64,000 nt of DNA, taken from JBKECP01 sp047974765. GTDB taxonomy: Bacteria > Pseudomonadota > Gammaproteobacteria > Pseudomonadales > Halieaceae. Of the stretch, positions 24,585 through 33,721 are shown one piece after another. Numbering within the stretch: position 1 is the first letter of the stretch; each line of letters starts with the position of its first letter. The translations under genes were made by a program, and so were the position numbers. The notes below the pieces were generated by a model. The model had not been told where the DNA came from and made no database searches. It saw nothing but the letters and a program-made list of their open reading frames with translations. The stretch is from positions 62,001-126,000 of the forward strand of contig JBKECP010000013.1 of NCBI GenBank assembly GCA_047974765.1. Direction: 5' to 3'.

Positions 24585-26317
24585 TGCCCGGCGCCCTCGC
24601 TGCCCGCCCCGTCCGGGTTTATAGTTTGCCTTGTTTCACTGTCGTCTTGCGGCTGTGGTTCTTCAAGCTGCATGTTGAATTTGCTGGCCAGAAAATAAGC
24701 CGGATTTTTCTGCACACCACGCAACCACATGTCCTGTGTTGCCTGGTCGGTCAGTATCTGTTCTGCCGTTAGCTGAGTGCTGTCTGGCTGCTGCCAGCTG
24801 GCCTGATCGGCGCCTTCGGCAGCGCGGGGGTCGTCGGTGCCCAGTTCATTGCTGTCTTCACCGGGCTCGCCCTGCTGGCTTTCGCTCAGGCGATTGATGT
24901 CGTCGATCAGCTGTTGCACCTGGTCGCGGTTTTGTCTGGCACCGGGGAAGTCGGGACTGCGTTTGAGCAGGCGGTCATAGCGTTTGATGGCGCGCAAATA
25001 GTCGCGGGCGTGGGCGCGGGCATTAGCCTCATTAAACAGCGCCTGATCACTGTCGCTGCGGGAAAAATACTCTGCCGCCTGCATGAAATCCTCGGCATAG
25101 TAGAGGGCCAGTCCCTTCCACTGGGAATGGCTGAAGCGGCGGGCCGCCTCGCGGTATTCACCGCGTGCCATCAGCAGGCGGCCCTGCTGGTCAGGTGTGA
25201 GCCAGAGGTCGGCAAACCAGTGGGAGGCGGATGTTGTCGGGATCGCGTTGCCGACTGTTGTCACCTGTGTATTCTGACTTTGAGTTTTAAATGTCTGTGC
25301 CGCCAGTGATGTGCTCTGGCTGGCCAGCAGCAGGGGCAGCCAGAGTGGGCATGCGAGCCACAACCAGGCCAGGGTCCAGCCCTTGCGAAACCACAACAAA
25401 AAGATAGCCATTGCCGGGAATACCAGTGCGTAAGCGCTGTCGTGCCAAGGCAGGGCGTCGTCGTCAACCGGCGTATAGTGGCGGCCGATAGCGCGGTCGA
25501 TATGGCGGACATCGCTGTCGTCTATGCTCAGGTCGTAATAGTGGCCGCCAACGCGGCTGGCCAGATCGCGCAATGCCTGCCTTTCCAGTGCAAAGCCGCC
25601 ATCGGCAACAGTTTCGCTACCTGCGCCCAGTATGAGCAGCTGGTGAGGGCTTTGTTGGAAATAGCGGCTGAAGGCATTGGCGCTGTCGGCACCGAGACCA
25701 TCGCTGAACAACACGATGCTGGCGGGGCCGCTTTTATTGCGTAGCACTTCGTCAACACGTGTCAGGGCATACTCGGGAAATTTGCCGCTACGAGGCATGA
25801 TGCTGCTGTCGATGGCATCCAGATACTGCTCCAGGATATCCCGGTCAGCGGTCAGGCTCAGTACCGTGTGGGCACTGCCGGCGTAAACGATAAGGGCGGC
25901 TTTTTTGTCCGGGGACAGGGCCAGCAGATCACTGATCTTCTGTTTGCTCCGCTGTAGGCGGCTGGGTTGAATATCTTTTTGGTTCATCGATGAAGATACA
26001 TCCACCAACAGTACCATTGCCGCTTCATCCTGATGCAAGGGGGAGGGCTGCTGACGCCAGCTTGGTCCCATCAGCAGCAGTGCCAGCAGGATGATAAATA
26101 CGGCGGTGGCGCTGCGGGGTGTAAACCAGCGAGAAGCAAAGCGCCGGATGCGCAGGTGCTCCAGCAGATGAGGCGCAATGATACGGGCAAAACGCTGTTG
26201 CTGACGGCCCTGGCGCCAGAGATACCACAACAGCAGACTGGTCGGCAGCAGAAGCAGCCCCCAGCCGGGGCGCAAAAAGTGGAAGTGGCTCAAATCAGGC
26301 AATAGGTCAGGCAGCAT
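24581..26317 (-). CDS. batB: BatB-BatC type protein: VWA domain plus TPR region
   Basis: 578 aa from ATG 26317, which has AGGGAG upstream; the frame extends to 26380 without support. Two N-terminal membrane helices (WGLLLLPTSLLLWYLW and TAVFIILLALLLMG) precede a von Willebrand A domain with a complete MIDAS start, LLVDVSSSM. Further helices lie near residues 300-340. The C-terminal part has TPR-like repeats (AKGEYREAARRF-type) and an acidic Ser/Gln-rich tail. BatB and the TPR protein BatC are often separate genes; here they form one frame. It overlaps batA by 11 bp. Confidence 0.85.
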   Translation of the reverse strand: MLPDLLPDLSHFHFLRPGWGLLLLPTSLLLWYLWRQGRQQQRFARIIAPHLLEHLRIRRFASRWFTPRSATAVFIILLALLLMGPSWRQQPSPLHQDEAAMVLLVDVSSSMNQKDIQPSRLQRSKQKISDLLALSPDKKAALIVYAGSAHTVLSLTADRDILEQYLDAIDSSIMPRSGKFPEYALTRVDEVLRNKSGPASIVLFSDGLGADSANAFSRYFQQSPHQLLILGAGSETVADGGFALERQALRDLASRVGGHYYDLSIDDSDVRHIDRAIGRHYTPVDDDALPWHDSAYALVFPAMAIFLLWFRKGWTLAWLWLACPLWLPLLLASQSTSLAAQTFKTQSQNTQVTTVGNAIPTTSASHWFADLWLTPDQQGRLLMARGEYREAARRFSHSQWKGLALYYAEDFMQAAEYFSRSDSDQALFNEANARAHARDYLRAIKRYDRLLKRSPDFPGARQNRDQVQQLIDDINRLSESQQGEPGEDSNELGTDDPRAAEGADQASWQQPDSTQLTAEQILTDQATQDMWLRGVQKNPAYFLASKFNMQLEEPQPQDDSETRQTINPDGAGSEGAGQ

Positions 26318-27305
26318 CGGCAGTCTCCCTGCGCAGGCGACGATAACTGGCCAGTGCCGCCAGTGTGTGATAGAGGCCATATAGTATCGAGGCCGCAGCT
26401 ACCGGGATCCAGTGTACGCTGTGCCGGGGACGGAAACTGATCGACTCATAGACTACCGGTTCCAGCTCGGCAATAGTGCGTGAGATATCTTCCAGGGCCT
26501 GTCGGTCCAGTGCCTGGAAAGCTTTGCCACCGCTAATTTCAGCGACACGGTTCAGGGTGTCCATGTCCAGAGCTTCTTCACCTGCGGCGGCCGGATCTCC
26601 GATGGCGATGGGATAGATGCGAATATCCTCAGTCGCAGCTACCCTGGCGGCGTCCACTGGTGGTACCTGGCTGCCAGTGTCGTTGCCATCGGTCAGTACC
26701 AGCAGTACCCGGTGAGGGGCCTTGCTTTGCTGAAAGAGTTTGATGGACAGGCCGATGGCATCGCCAAAGACTGTACTCTGACCAGCCATGCCGATACGGG
26801 TTTCTGTCAGCAATTGACTCCAGATGGCTCTGTCCTCGGTAAAGGGGGTTTGCAGATAGGCCGCGCTGCCAAACACAATCAGTCCGAGACGGTCAGATTC
26901 CCGCTGATCGGCCAGTTTGGCCAGTACATGTTTGAGTGCCTGTAGCCGGTTCACCTTGTGCCCGCCTGGCAGAGTGAAATCACGGGTCTCCATCGAGCCG
27001 GAGAGATCGACCGCCACCATCAGGTCGCGACCTTCACGTTGTTGTTCGATAACATTGCCCACCCACTGTGGCTTGCAGGCCGCCATTACCAGCGCCAACC
27101 ACATCAGCGCCACCAGCACCGTTTGCAAAGTGCGTCGCCGGGGCACCTGTGCGCCCGTTTGAGGGCGTTCGCCACTGAGCTTCAACAGCACATGAAAGAA
27201 GGGTACCCGCACTGAATCGTGTTGTTCACGATAGGCCGGCAGCCACCGCATCAACAGTGGCAAAGGCAGCAGTAGCAGAGCCCAGGGGTGTGCCAGTTCA
27301 AGCAT
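26307..27305 (-). CDS. batA: BatA-like VWA domain membrane protein
   Basis: 332 aa. An N-terminal membrane helix (ALLLLPLPLLMRWL), a second helix near residue 55 and a C-terminal helix flank a von Willebrand A domain with MIDAS MVAVDLSGSM and the second metal loop LLVLTDGNDTGS. Bat proteins were named for Bacteroides aerotolerance; the biochemical role is unsettled. ATG 27305 is used because it gives the conserved MLELAHPWALL start. Both ends overlap neighbours, by 8 bp upstream and 11 bp downstream. Confidence 0.88.
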   Translation of the reverse strand: MLELAHPWALLLLPLPLLMRWLPAYREQHDSVRVPFFHVLLKLSGERPQTGAQVPRRRTLQTVLVALMWLALVMAACKPQWVGNVIEQQREGRDLMVAVDLSGSMETRDFTLPGGHKVNRLQALKHVLAKLADQRESDRLGLIVFGSAAYLQTPFTEDRAIWSQLLTETRIGMAGQSTVFGDAIGLSIKLFQQSKAPHRVLLVLTDGNDTGSQVPPVDAARVAATEDIRIYPIAIGDPAAAGEEALDMDTLNRVAEISGGKAFQALDRQALEDISRTIAELEPVVYESISFRPRHSVHWIPVAAASILYGLYHTLAALASYRRLRRETADAA

Positions 27306-27807
27306 CCTGTGGTCCCCGGTGGTGCCTGATCCAGTTGCCGCAGGCATCGAGGAGTTGTTCAGCTTCGCGTTGGCTCAACACGGTCATGCGGTATTGGCCC
27401 GCTGTCAGCAGCTCGGCCTGAGCGTTGTTGAAAGGCGGTTGCTGGCAGCAGTCATTGAGAAAGTTTACCCAGACACTGCCAGTCAGGGCTGCCACCTGTG
27501 CGCGTGGAAAGACTGCCAGCGCGGTGCGTTTGAGCAGATTGCTGGCCTGGGCTGCCAGCTGTGTGGTGCTCACCTGGGGCGATAGGTTTGCCAGTGCTTT
27601 CAGGGCTTCCCGGCGATAGCGATTGTGATACCAGTGGCGCAGTGCGCGGTAACTGCGCCGTGCCAGCCACAATGCCAGCAGGGCAAAGACGAGATGCCAG
27701 CCCACGGTTTGTGGCCACCAGTCGACAGGAGGAGGTGAGACGACCTCGACAAAGTGTTCACCGAGGGCATAGTTGCCAAAATGCTCAGGCAGCGCGGGGG
27801 GGATCAC
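27298..27807 (-). CDS. DUF4381 family membrane protein
   Basis: 169 aa. A short N-terminal segment with PPPVDWWPQTVGW precedes one transmembrane helix (HLVFALLALWLA, about residues 37-52). A cytoplasmic basic helical region follows (RYRREALKALANL). This is the DUF4381 plan, always found between DUF58 and BatA in MoxR operons. It overlaps the DUF58 gene by 4 bp and batA by 8 bp. Presumably it is a structural link in the Bat complex. Confidence 0.85.
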   Translation of the reverse strand: MIPPALPEHFGNYALGEHFVEVVSPPPVDWWPQTVGWHLVFALLALWLARRSYRALRHWYHNRYRREALKALANLSPQVSTTQLAAQASNLLKRTALAVFPRAQVAALTGSVWVNFLNDCCQQPPFNNAQAELLTAGQYRMTVLSQREAEQLLDACGNWIRHHRGPQDA

Positions 27808-28769
27808 AGTGTTGCTCCTTTGACGCCGAGCTGTTCGCGCACTTGCTGATCAATGGCTTGTTCGGTATCCAGCAGCATCACCGGAATATCGTGACGGCGC
27901 AGTTCTACCTGTGCGCGAGACAGATTGGAGTGAAAGCGCGACTGGAACTTTTCACCCAGCTGATGTTGTTGCGGATCCACTTGCAACTGATAGTAGCCAT
28001 CGCTGACGATCAGTTTATCGGCCTGACTGATATCCCGCTCCAGTGGGTCAAAAATCAGTGCGCAGACAATATCGTTGTGCTGACGGATACGTTGCAGGCT
28101 GTCGATGATGGCTGTGGACCAGCCGCTGAAGTCTGAAATCAGCAACACCAGATAGTCGTGGCCGATACGTCGTTCCAGCCCCTGTAGTGCCTCTTGCAGG
28201 GCTTCGGGCCTGTGTGTCTGTTTACTGTCGATGGACAGGGCGTGATTCATGTCAACCAGTTGGCCGAGCCAACCGAGCGTGTTTCGCTGGCTGCGACTGG
28301 GACGGATTTCGGTAATACGGGTGTCGTTAAACAGTACCGCACCAACCCTGTCGCCTGTTTCCAGTACCCGCCAGGCAGTAAGGGCCGCCAGTTCAGCGGC
28401 GGTTACCGATTTCATATTGCGACGGCTGCCAAAGAACATCGACAGGCGCTGATCAACGACCACTATCACTGGTCGGTCGCGCTCTTCGGTATAGATGCGA
28501 ACGTGGGGTTTGTGAGTGCGGTTGGTGACTCGCCAGTCCATAGTGCGGATGTCGTCACCGGGTCGATAGTGGCGCAGTTCGTTAAAATCCAGCCCGCGAC
28601 CGCGCAGATGCGAACGTTTGCGGCCACTGAGCGGGGAGCCGACCGGTTGTTTTGGCAGATAGCTAAAACCCCGGGTGCTGTAGCGCAAACGGGACAGTGC
28701 CTGCAGACTGGTATAAACCGTTGTTTCAGTGGGTTTGCTTGCCTTGCTCACTGGGCCCGCCTCAGGCAA
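27804..28769 (-). CDS. DUF58 domain protein (VWA-like)
   Basis: About 321 aa, cytosolic. The diagnostic DUF58 block FNELRHYRPGDDIRTMDW is followed by RTHKPHVRIYTEERDRP and a degenerate VWA fold starting VVVDQRLSM. The start is uncertain: TTG 28769, after AGGTGG, overlaps moxR by 8 bp; GTG 28751, after GAGG, would give 315 aa. DUF58 proteins act with MoxR ATPases in assembling or activating membrane complexes. Confidence 0.88.
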   Translation of the reverse strand: MPEAGPVSKASKPTETTVYTSLQALSRLRYSTRGFSYLPKQPVGSPLSGRKRSHLRGRGLDFNELRHYRPGDDIRTMDWRVTNRTHKPHVRIYTEERDRPVIVVVDQRLSMFFGSRRNMKSVTAAELAALTAWRVLETGDRVGAVLFNDTRITEIRPSRSQRNTLGWLGQLVDMNHALSIDSKQTHRPEALQEALQGLERRIGHDYLVLLISDFSGWSTAIIDSLQRIRQHNDIVCALIFDPLERDISQADKLIVSDGYYQLQVDPQQHQLGEKFQSRFHSNLSRAQVELRRHDIPVMLLDTEQAIDQQVREQLGVKGATL

Positions 28770-29730
28770 CCGCCACCTGGGTCAGCAGTTCATTGATAGT
28801 TGCGTCTGCCCCGATGCGATCGGCCAGGGCATCGTAGCTCAGTATCAGTCGATGGCGCAGTACCGGATGAGCCACCCGCTGCACGTCTTCGGGCAGCACT
28901 GTATCGCGGCCTTCCAGCCAGGCATTGGCGCGGGCAGCACGGTGCAGGGCGATACTGGCCCGCGGACTGGAGCCGGTGTCAATCCAGTGCGCCAGCTGTT
29001 CGCTCAGCCCGGCAGGTCGGCGGGTGCCGATCACCAGATCGACAATATACTGTTCGATAGCTGGTGCTATGCTCATCTGCTGAATAGCTTTGCGGGCACT
29101 GAAAATGTGAACCTGGGGAATGATAGTGTGCGCATCCTGATGGCCACCTTCCTCACTTTGTAACAGGCGAACGATATCAAGCTCGGCGGCACTATCGGGG
29201 TAATCCACGTTGACCTTCATCAGAAAGCGGTCCATCTGCGCCTCTGGTAGTGGGTAGGTGCCCTCCTGTTCAATCGGGTTCTGAGTGGCCAGAACCATAA
29301 ACAGCCGGGGCAGCTTGTAGGTCTGACCAGCCACGGTTACCTGGCGCTCTTCCATTGCCTCCAGCAGGGCGGATTGTACCTTGGCAGGTGCCCGGTTGAT
29401 CTCATCGGCCAGAACCAGTTCGTTGAAAATCGGACCGGGTTCAAAATGCAGTTCCGACTTACCTTTATTGTCCTGGTAGATTTCACTGCCGGTAATATCC
29501 GAAGGTAGCAGGTCGGGGGTGAATTGAATGCGGCCAAGACCGGCTTCAAGTACCTGTGACAGAGTTTTAATGGAGCGTGTCTTGGCGGTGCCGGGCAGAC
29601 CTTCAAGCAGTACATGGCCGTTGCACAGCAAGGCCAGCGTCAAGGCGCGCACTACATTCTCCTGACCGATCACTGAGATCGACATCTGAGCCATCATGTT
29701 TTTGATGGCCTGAAGATCGTCGTTATTCAA
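28762..29730 (-). CDS. MoxR-family AAA+ ATPase
   Basis: 322 aa, the usual MoxR length. Walker A is LLEGLPGTAKT and Walker B ELVLADEINRAPAKVQ. ATQNPIEQEGTYPLPEAQ contains sensor I, and the C-terminal lid holds GSSPRASIAL. MoxR ATPases act as chaperones for metal or cofactor loading. First gene of a six-gene operon (moxR, DUF58, DUF4381, batA, batB-TPR, batD), every junction overlapping by 4-11 bp, so strongly coupled translation is expected. Confidence 0.93.
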   Translation of the reverse strand: MNNDDLQAIKNMMAQMSISVIGQENVVRALTLALLCNGHVLLEGLPGTAKTRSIKTLSQVLEAGLGRIQFTPDLLPSDITGSEIYQDNKGKSELHFEPGPIFNELVLADEINRAPAKVQSALLEAMEERQVTVAGQTYKLPRLFMVLATQNPIEQEGTYPLPEAQMDRFLMKVNVDYPDSAAELDIVRLLQSEEGGHQDAHTIIPQVHIFSARKAIQQMSIAPAIEQYIVDLVIGTRRPAGLSEQLAHWIDTGSSPRASIALHRAARANAWLEGRDTVLPEDVQRVAHPVLRHRLILSYDALADRIGADATINELLTQVAVA

Positions 29731-29916
29731 GTGAGCTTCTCCTGAAGATATTTATGGCCATGGTAACGGGCTATGGCCACGGCTGCCAGATTTAGTGGTA
29801 GTACCTGCACAGCTAATGCCTCGATATAACCTTTGATGGAGCGTACCACCAAACTTTATATCTGCCGGGTTGGGAGCCGTCGCACCTTAAATTTGGTGGC
29901 AGGGAATTTTGGATGC

Positions 29917-30531
29917 TTACTTAACCCGCCAGGTGGCTTCTGTCAGTACCTGCTGATGGCTGAGAATGCGACCATGAAAAGTGTCTCCACGCTGTACCGG
30001 GCCGACTCCTGCAGGAGTGCCGGTCATCAGGATATCGCCGTCTTCAAGCTGCATGAACTGGCTGATTTGTTCAGCGATGACTTGCGGTGAATAGATCATC
30101 AGTGAAGGCTTGCCCTGCTGACGCAATTTACCATTTACATGCAATTCCAGTGACAGGCTGGCAATGCCCGCTTCAGGTAGTGGTACAAAATCACTGAACA
30201 GGGCGGCGCCGTTAAAGGCTTTGGCGCGTTCCCAGGGCAGGCCTTTGGCTTTTAGCTGGTTTTGCAAATCCCGAAGAGTCAGGTCAAGGCCAAAGCCGAC
30301 CGCAGTCAGACGCTCGTTATCGACGATAAAACAGAGCTCGCCTTCATAGTGAATGTCGCCGCCGAATGAGGCGCTCAGCTCCTGCCCAATGGCTGAATTT
30401 GGCTTTAAAAAAACAACCATGTTATCAGGCACTTCATTGCCGAGTTCCTCGATATGGGCCACATAATTACGGCCAATGCAGACAATTTTTCCAGGGGTGA
30501 TTGCCTGGCCGCTGACAGTGATCCTGTTCAA
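29917..30531 (-). CDS. Fumarylacetoacetate hydrolase (FAH) family protein
   Basis: 204-aa single-domain FAH protein. IVCIGRNYVAHIEELG opens the fold and the metal ligands lie in HYEGELCFIVDN. NGAALFSDFVP and the C-terminal DILMTGTPAGVGPV are typical of the FAHD1/YcgM acylpyruvase or oxaloacetate decarboxylase group. TTG 30531, with AGGA upstream, gives the conserved start; the frame to 30708 would run into the kinase gene. It is 106 bp downstream of the histidine kinase, possibly in a separate unit. Confidence 0.85.
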   Translation of the reverse strand: MNRITVSGQAITPGKIVCIGRNYVAHIEELGNEVPDNMVVFLKPNSAIGQELSASFGGDIHYEGELCFIVDNERLTAVGFGLDLTLRDLQNQLKAKGLPWERAKAFNGAALFSDFVPLPEAGIASLSLELHVNGKLRQQGKPSLMIYSPQVIAEQISQFMQLEDGDILMTGTPAGVGPVQRGDTFHGRILSHQQVLTEATWRVK

Positions 30532-30637
30532 GGTGGTGCTTCCTGTTTGATTTGTGCGTGGGTTGTATTGTCGGTCTCTGTCGGGGTGACAGCAAGAGCT
30601 GGGAATAAGGGTTGGGAATAAGTGCAGAGCGGAAGCT

Positions 30638-31996
30638 TCAGCCACTGATAAAAAAGCGCACACAGGCTCCACCGAGCGGGCTGTCATCAATTTCCAGGTG
30701 GCCGCCATAACTGCTGATGATATCGAGTGCTACCGCCAGCCCGATTCCCTGACCGCTGTTGCGGGAGTCTGCACGCACGCCACGTTGCAGGATGTGCTGC
30801 CGCAGATCAGGGGTGATACCCGGACCGTTGTCATGTACGGCTATCTGTAACTGGTTAATTTGAGTGCGAGCTTTAATCAGTACCTTGCCGGCACCGTACT
30901 TGCAGGCATTGTCGAGTAAATTACCAAGCACTTCCATCAGATCGCGGGGGTCACCGCGAAAGCTGCTGTGGGTTGTGACATCGCTACGAATCTGTACCGG
31001 CTTGTCCGCGTAAACCTTATGCAGACTCGTTTGCAGGCGCTCGATCAGTGGCGCCACCTCTATCATGCGCAGTAACTGGTGGCTGCCGCCAACGGCACGC
31101 TGTAGCTGGTAGGCAATGATTTCCTCCATCTGCTGCAATTGTTCGCGCAGCAGATTGTGGTAGCTGCTGGCGGAGGGGTTGGCACTGCCGATCACGGCCA
31201 GTGGTGTCTTCAGGCTGTGGGCAAGATCAGCCAGCGTGCTACGAGCCCGCTCCCGACGCTGTTGTTCAGCGTGCAGCAAGGTATTCAGGTTGTCGGTGAG
31301 CGCCTGTACTTCCCTGGGGTAGTTGCCGCTGAGCCGGTCACTGTCGCCCGCTTCGACGGCGCCGATATCACGCGCCAGGCTGCGCAGTGGCTGTAAGCCC
31401 CAGATCAGCACCGCCAGTTGGTACAGCAATAACATCAGTGCGGCACCACCGAGCCAGAAGAACAGATGTCTGCGATAACTGCGCAGATCGGCATCAACTG
31501 CCGTTGTAGTTTCGAGCACTTCAAAACGCAGGGGAATATCCCGGCTATCACTGCTTTCCCAAAGTACCTGATAGACCAGCCGGAAGTGCTCCTGTTCACG
31601 GAGAAAGTGATGCTCGCCAGTGGCCAGCGGTGGTGTACCTGTCTGTTGCTGTTGATTGACGGGTGTTTGTATTGAAGGAGACTGTCGCATCGAAGGGGAT
31701 TGCCACAACGCTTCGCCACGGGCATTCAATATCTGTGCGTAGAGGCCGGAACTGGGCTGTGCCAGACGGGTTTCGATCAGTTCTCCAGGCAGGCTCAGAC
31801 TGTCGTCAAGTGCGTTATATTCGGCCTGAGCCAGCAGGGTGAAAATCTGCAATTGCAGGCGCTCACCCTCGGCGGCCTCAATGCTCAGACGGTGGCTGCG
31901 TTCGAGGTAGAGTCCGCTGATGCCAAGAAACAGGGGCAGGGCAAACAGACTGGCCAGCAGTACCCGGCCCGTCAGTGAGCGCAGGAAAAACTCCAT
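30638..31996 (-). CDS. Sensor histidine kinase, PhoQ-like
   Basis: 452 aa. TM1 (LLASLFALPLFLGISGLYL) and TM2 at about 180-203 frame a periplasmic sensor domain of roughly 150 aa. Then come HAMP, a DHp with LADLAHSLKTPLAVI (phospho-His), and a catalytic domain with N-box LGNLLDNACKYG, DNGPGI and GQGIGLAVA. Its start overlaps the response-regulator stop (TAATG). PhoQ kinases sense Mg2+, acid or cationic peptides; the signal for this one is unknown. Confidence 0.9.
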   Translation of the reverse strand: MEFFLRSLTGRVLLASLFALPLFLGISGLYLERSHRLSIEAAEGERLQLQIFTLLAQAEYNALDDSLSLPGELIETRLAQPSSGLYAQILNARGEALWQSPSMRQSPSIQTPVNQQQQTGTPPLATGEHHFLREQEHFRLVYQVLWESSDSRDIPLRFEVLETTTAVDADLRSYRRHLFFWLGGAALMLLLYQLAVLIWGLQPLRSLARDIGAVEAGDSDRLSGNYPREVQALTDNLNTLLHAEQQRRERARSTLADLAHSLKTPLAVIGSANPSASSYHNLLREQLQQMEEIIAYQLQRAVGGSHQLLRMIEVAPLIERLQTSLHKVYADKPVQIRSDVTTHSSFRGDPRDLMEVLGNLLDNACKYGAGKVLIKARTQINQLQIAVHDNGPGITPDLRQHILQRGVRADSRNSGQGIGLAVALDIISSYGGHLEIDDSPLGGACVRFFISG

Positions 31997-32676
31997 TAAC
32001 GGCTGGCTTTCAGATTGAAGCGATAACCCGCCCCGCGCACGGTGGTGATCGGTTGCAGCTGACCTCCGGGGTCGAGTTTTTTACGCAGGCGACCGATAAA
32101 AACCTCGATCACATTACTGTCCCGGTCGAAATCCTGTTCATAGAGGTGCTCGGTCAGCTGTGTTTTTGACAACACTTCGCCGGGGCGGCTGGCCAGGTAT
32201 TCAAGGGTATTGTACTCGTAGCTGGTCAGTGCCAGAGGCTCACCGTCGAGGCGGACTTCGCGGGCGCTAAAATCAATGATGATACAGCCGTAGTCAATCC
32301 GTCGGCTGGCACGCCCTGCAGCGCGGCGTTGCAGGGCGTGCAGGCGGGCAGTGATTTCCGGCAGGTGAAAGGGTTTGGTGACGTAGTCATCGGCCCCGGC
32401 TTCAAGCCCTTCCACCTTGTCCTGCCAGTCGGAACGGGCGGTAAGAATCAGGATTGGCAGGTCCAGCCCTGCCGCCCGCCACTGACCAATCAGTTCCAGC
32501 CCGGAGGCATCGGGCAGACCGAGATCGACAATGGCTGTGTCATAGTGGCCTTCCAGGGCCAGATAATTGGCTTCGGTACCGTTAACTGCCTCATCCACAA
32601 CCCAGCCCTGTCGGCGAAAGTGAGCACCGAGCTGGGCGCGCAGCTCGGTTTCGTCCTCAACAATCAGCATGCGCAT
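31996..32676 (-). CDS. OmpR/PhoP-family response regulator
   Basis: 226 aa. The receiver domain has acidic pair VEDE, phospho-acceptor Asp in AIVDLGLPDASG, Thr in LILTARSD and Lys in YVTKPF. The winged-helix effector has LTSYEYNTLEYLASRPGEV and VIEVFIGRLRKKLDPGG. The sequence is PhoP-like. AAGGA lies before ATG 32676, 2 bp after the PepSY gene. A PhoP-box-like site lies upstream of the divergent gene at 33311. Confidence 0.92.
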   Translation of the reverse strand: MRMLIVEDETELRAQLGAHFRRQGWVVDEAVNGTEANYLALEGHYDTAIVDLGLPDASGLELIGQWRAAGLDLPILILTARSDWQDKVEGLEAGADDYVTKPFHLPEITARLHALQRRAAGRASRRIDYGCIIIDFSAREVRLDGEPLALTSYEYNTLEYLASRPGEVLSKTQLTEHLYEQDFDRDSNVIEVFIGRLRKKLDPGGQLQPITTVRGAGYRFNLKASR

Positions 32677-32678
32677 GT

Positions 32679-32987
32679 TCAGTCCTTTATTGTCACTGTG
32701 ATGACACGGCCGCTGTCCAGAAGCAGTCGTACCTTGTAGCCGTTGCCGCTGGCGCTGACCTTGAGTACTTTGCCGCCGTGCCGTGCCTGGGCCCGGCTGG
32801 CCGCCTCACCTGGCGATAGTCGTGAGGGCTTTTGCTGCTGACGGCTGCGGTACTGTTCGTGCCGCGTTTCGTCCTGCCGTCCGGGTTGCGCCTCTGATAG
32901 AGGCGCCAACCCCGGCAGGCTGATAGCCAACAGCAGAACCGGCAGCATTTGGTAGCGGCGCTGTAAAGAGGCGGGTGACTGGAGCAT
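32679..32987 (-). CDS. Small exported PepSY-type protein
   Basis: About 102 aa from ATG 32987; ATG 32948 and TTG 33005 are alternatives. A hydrophobic export segment (MLPVLLLAISLPGLA) is followed by a basic linker and a short PepSY-like unit (AASRAQARHGGKVLKV ... YKVRLLLDSGRVITVTI). PepSY proteins encoded with PhoP/PhoQ-type systems are thought to modulate the sensor. It is the first gene of this operon, 2 bp before the regulator. Confidence 0.7.
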   Translation of the reverse strand: MLQSPASLQRRYQMLPVLLLAISLPGLAPLSEAQPGRQDETRHEQYRSRQQQKPSRLSPGEAASRAQARHGGKVLKVSASGNGYKVRLLLDSGRVITVTIKD

Positions 32988-33193
32988 GGGTGGCAGTATC
33001 CACAATCATCAGGGAAGGGTTTGCAGGTCTACACGCAGACAGTTTGTCGGGTGAAAGCGGCAGGCCATCTCAGTATGGCAGATACTACTCCCGTAACAGC
33101 AGGTAAGGCGATAGCTGTCGATAAGTTTGCGCATGCGCTTCAAAAGTCTCTCCAGGAAGATAAAAAGAAACCGTCAGCCTGTTTCAGTCAAAC

Positions 33194-33210
33194 TGAACAC
33201 AGGCTGAATG
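33194..33210 (-). promoter_or_regulatory. Second PhoP-box-like direct repeat, facing the PepSY operon
   Basis: On the minus strand CATTCA-N5-TGTTCA (33210 down to 33194) has the 11-bp period of PhoP sites. No good -10 lies 12 bp downstream (the hexamer there is CAGGCT), so autoregulation is only suggested. Confidence 0.3.
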
Positions 33211-33244
33211 GACACAAACAGGTGCAATAGTGACATTTGCAGTT

Positions 33245-33279
33245 TGTTCAGGTGGTGTTCAGGCAGGGTTGCCTAATCT
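33245..33279 (+). promoter_or_regulatory. PhoP-box-like promoter of the His-rich protein gene
   Basis: TGTTCA-GGTGG-TGTTCA (33245-33261) is a direct hexamer repeat with a 5-bp spacer, the arrangement of PhoP boxes (consensus GTTTA-N5-GTTTA). Twelve bp further lies TAATCT (33274-33279), a fair -10. That is exactly the box to -10 distance of PhoP-activated promoters in which the box replaces the -35. The neighbouring divergent operon encodes a PhoP-like regulator. Confidence 0.6.
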
Positions 33280-33310
33280 GGTCTTGCACCCTGACAAGAG
33301 GAGGTGTTTT

Positions 33311-33721
33311 ATGAATACATTCAAACTGACCCTTGCGAGCTTCACCAGTTGCCTGCTGCTGTTGGCACCTGTATCGAGCCTGGCTGACAATGATCGTCAG
33401 TATCGTTATATGAACGGCAATAGCCATCGAATGCAGATGGAACGTCCCCGTGATCACCGTTACAATGCTCATCGTGAGCGCCGACACAGTAATCGCTATG
33501 GCGATCATCTGCGTGGTGGCGATGATCAAGGCCGCAATCATTACCGTGGTCACGATAGCTATCATCGGCACAACCGCATAGAACATCATCATAACCGGCA
33601 TTCCCATAGTCGCGTTTATCATCACTCTTCTTTGATTCTGGGCTCGGCTCTGGTGGGGGCGGCAGTGGGTTATTCGCTGCATCACAGCCATGACGGTGTT
33701 ATCTGTAACGTCGATCATTGA
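33311..33721 (+). CDS. His-rich exported protein
   Basis: 136 aa from ATG 33311, which has GAGGAGG just upstream. The signal peptide (LASFTSCLLLLAPVSSLA) is cleaved at about residue 25. The mature part is rich in His, Arg, Asn and Tyr (HRHNRIEHHHNRHSHSR) and ends with a glycine/alanine hydrophobic patch (LGSALVGAAVGYSLHH) that may associate with membrane. Metal binding is likely from composition alone. The divergent two-component operon and the PhoP-like box suggest it is a regulated envelope stress or metal-response protein. No family was recognised. Confidence 0.75.
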   Translation: MNTFKLTLASFTSCLLLLAPVSSLADNDRQYRYMNGNSHRMQMERPRDHRYNAHRERRHSNRYGDHLRGGDDQGRNHYRGHDSYHRHNRIEHHHNRHSHSRVYHHSSLILGSALVGAAVGYSLHHSHDGVICNVDH

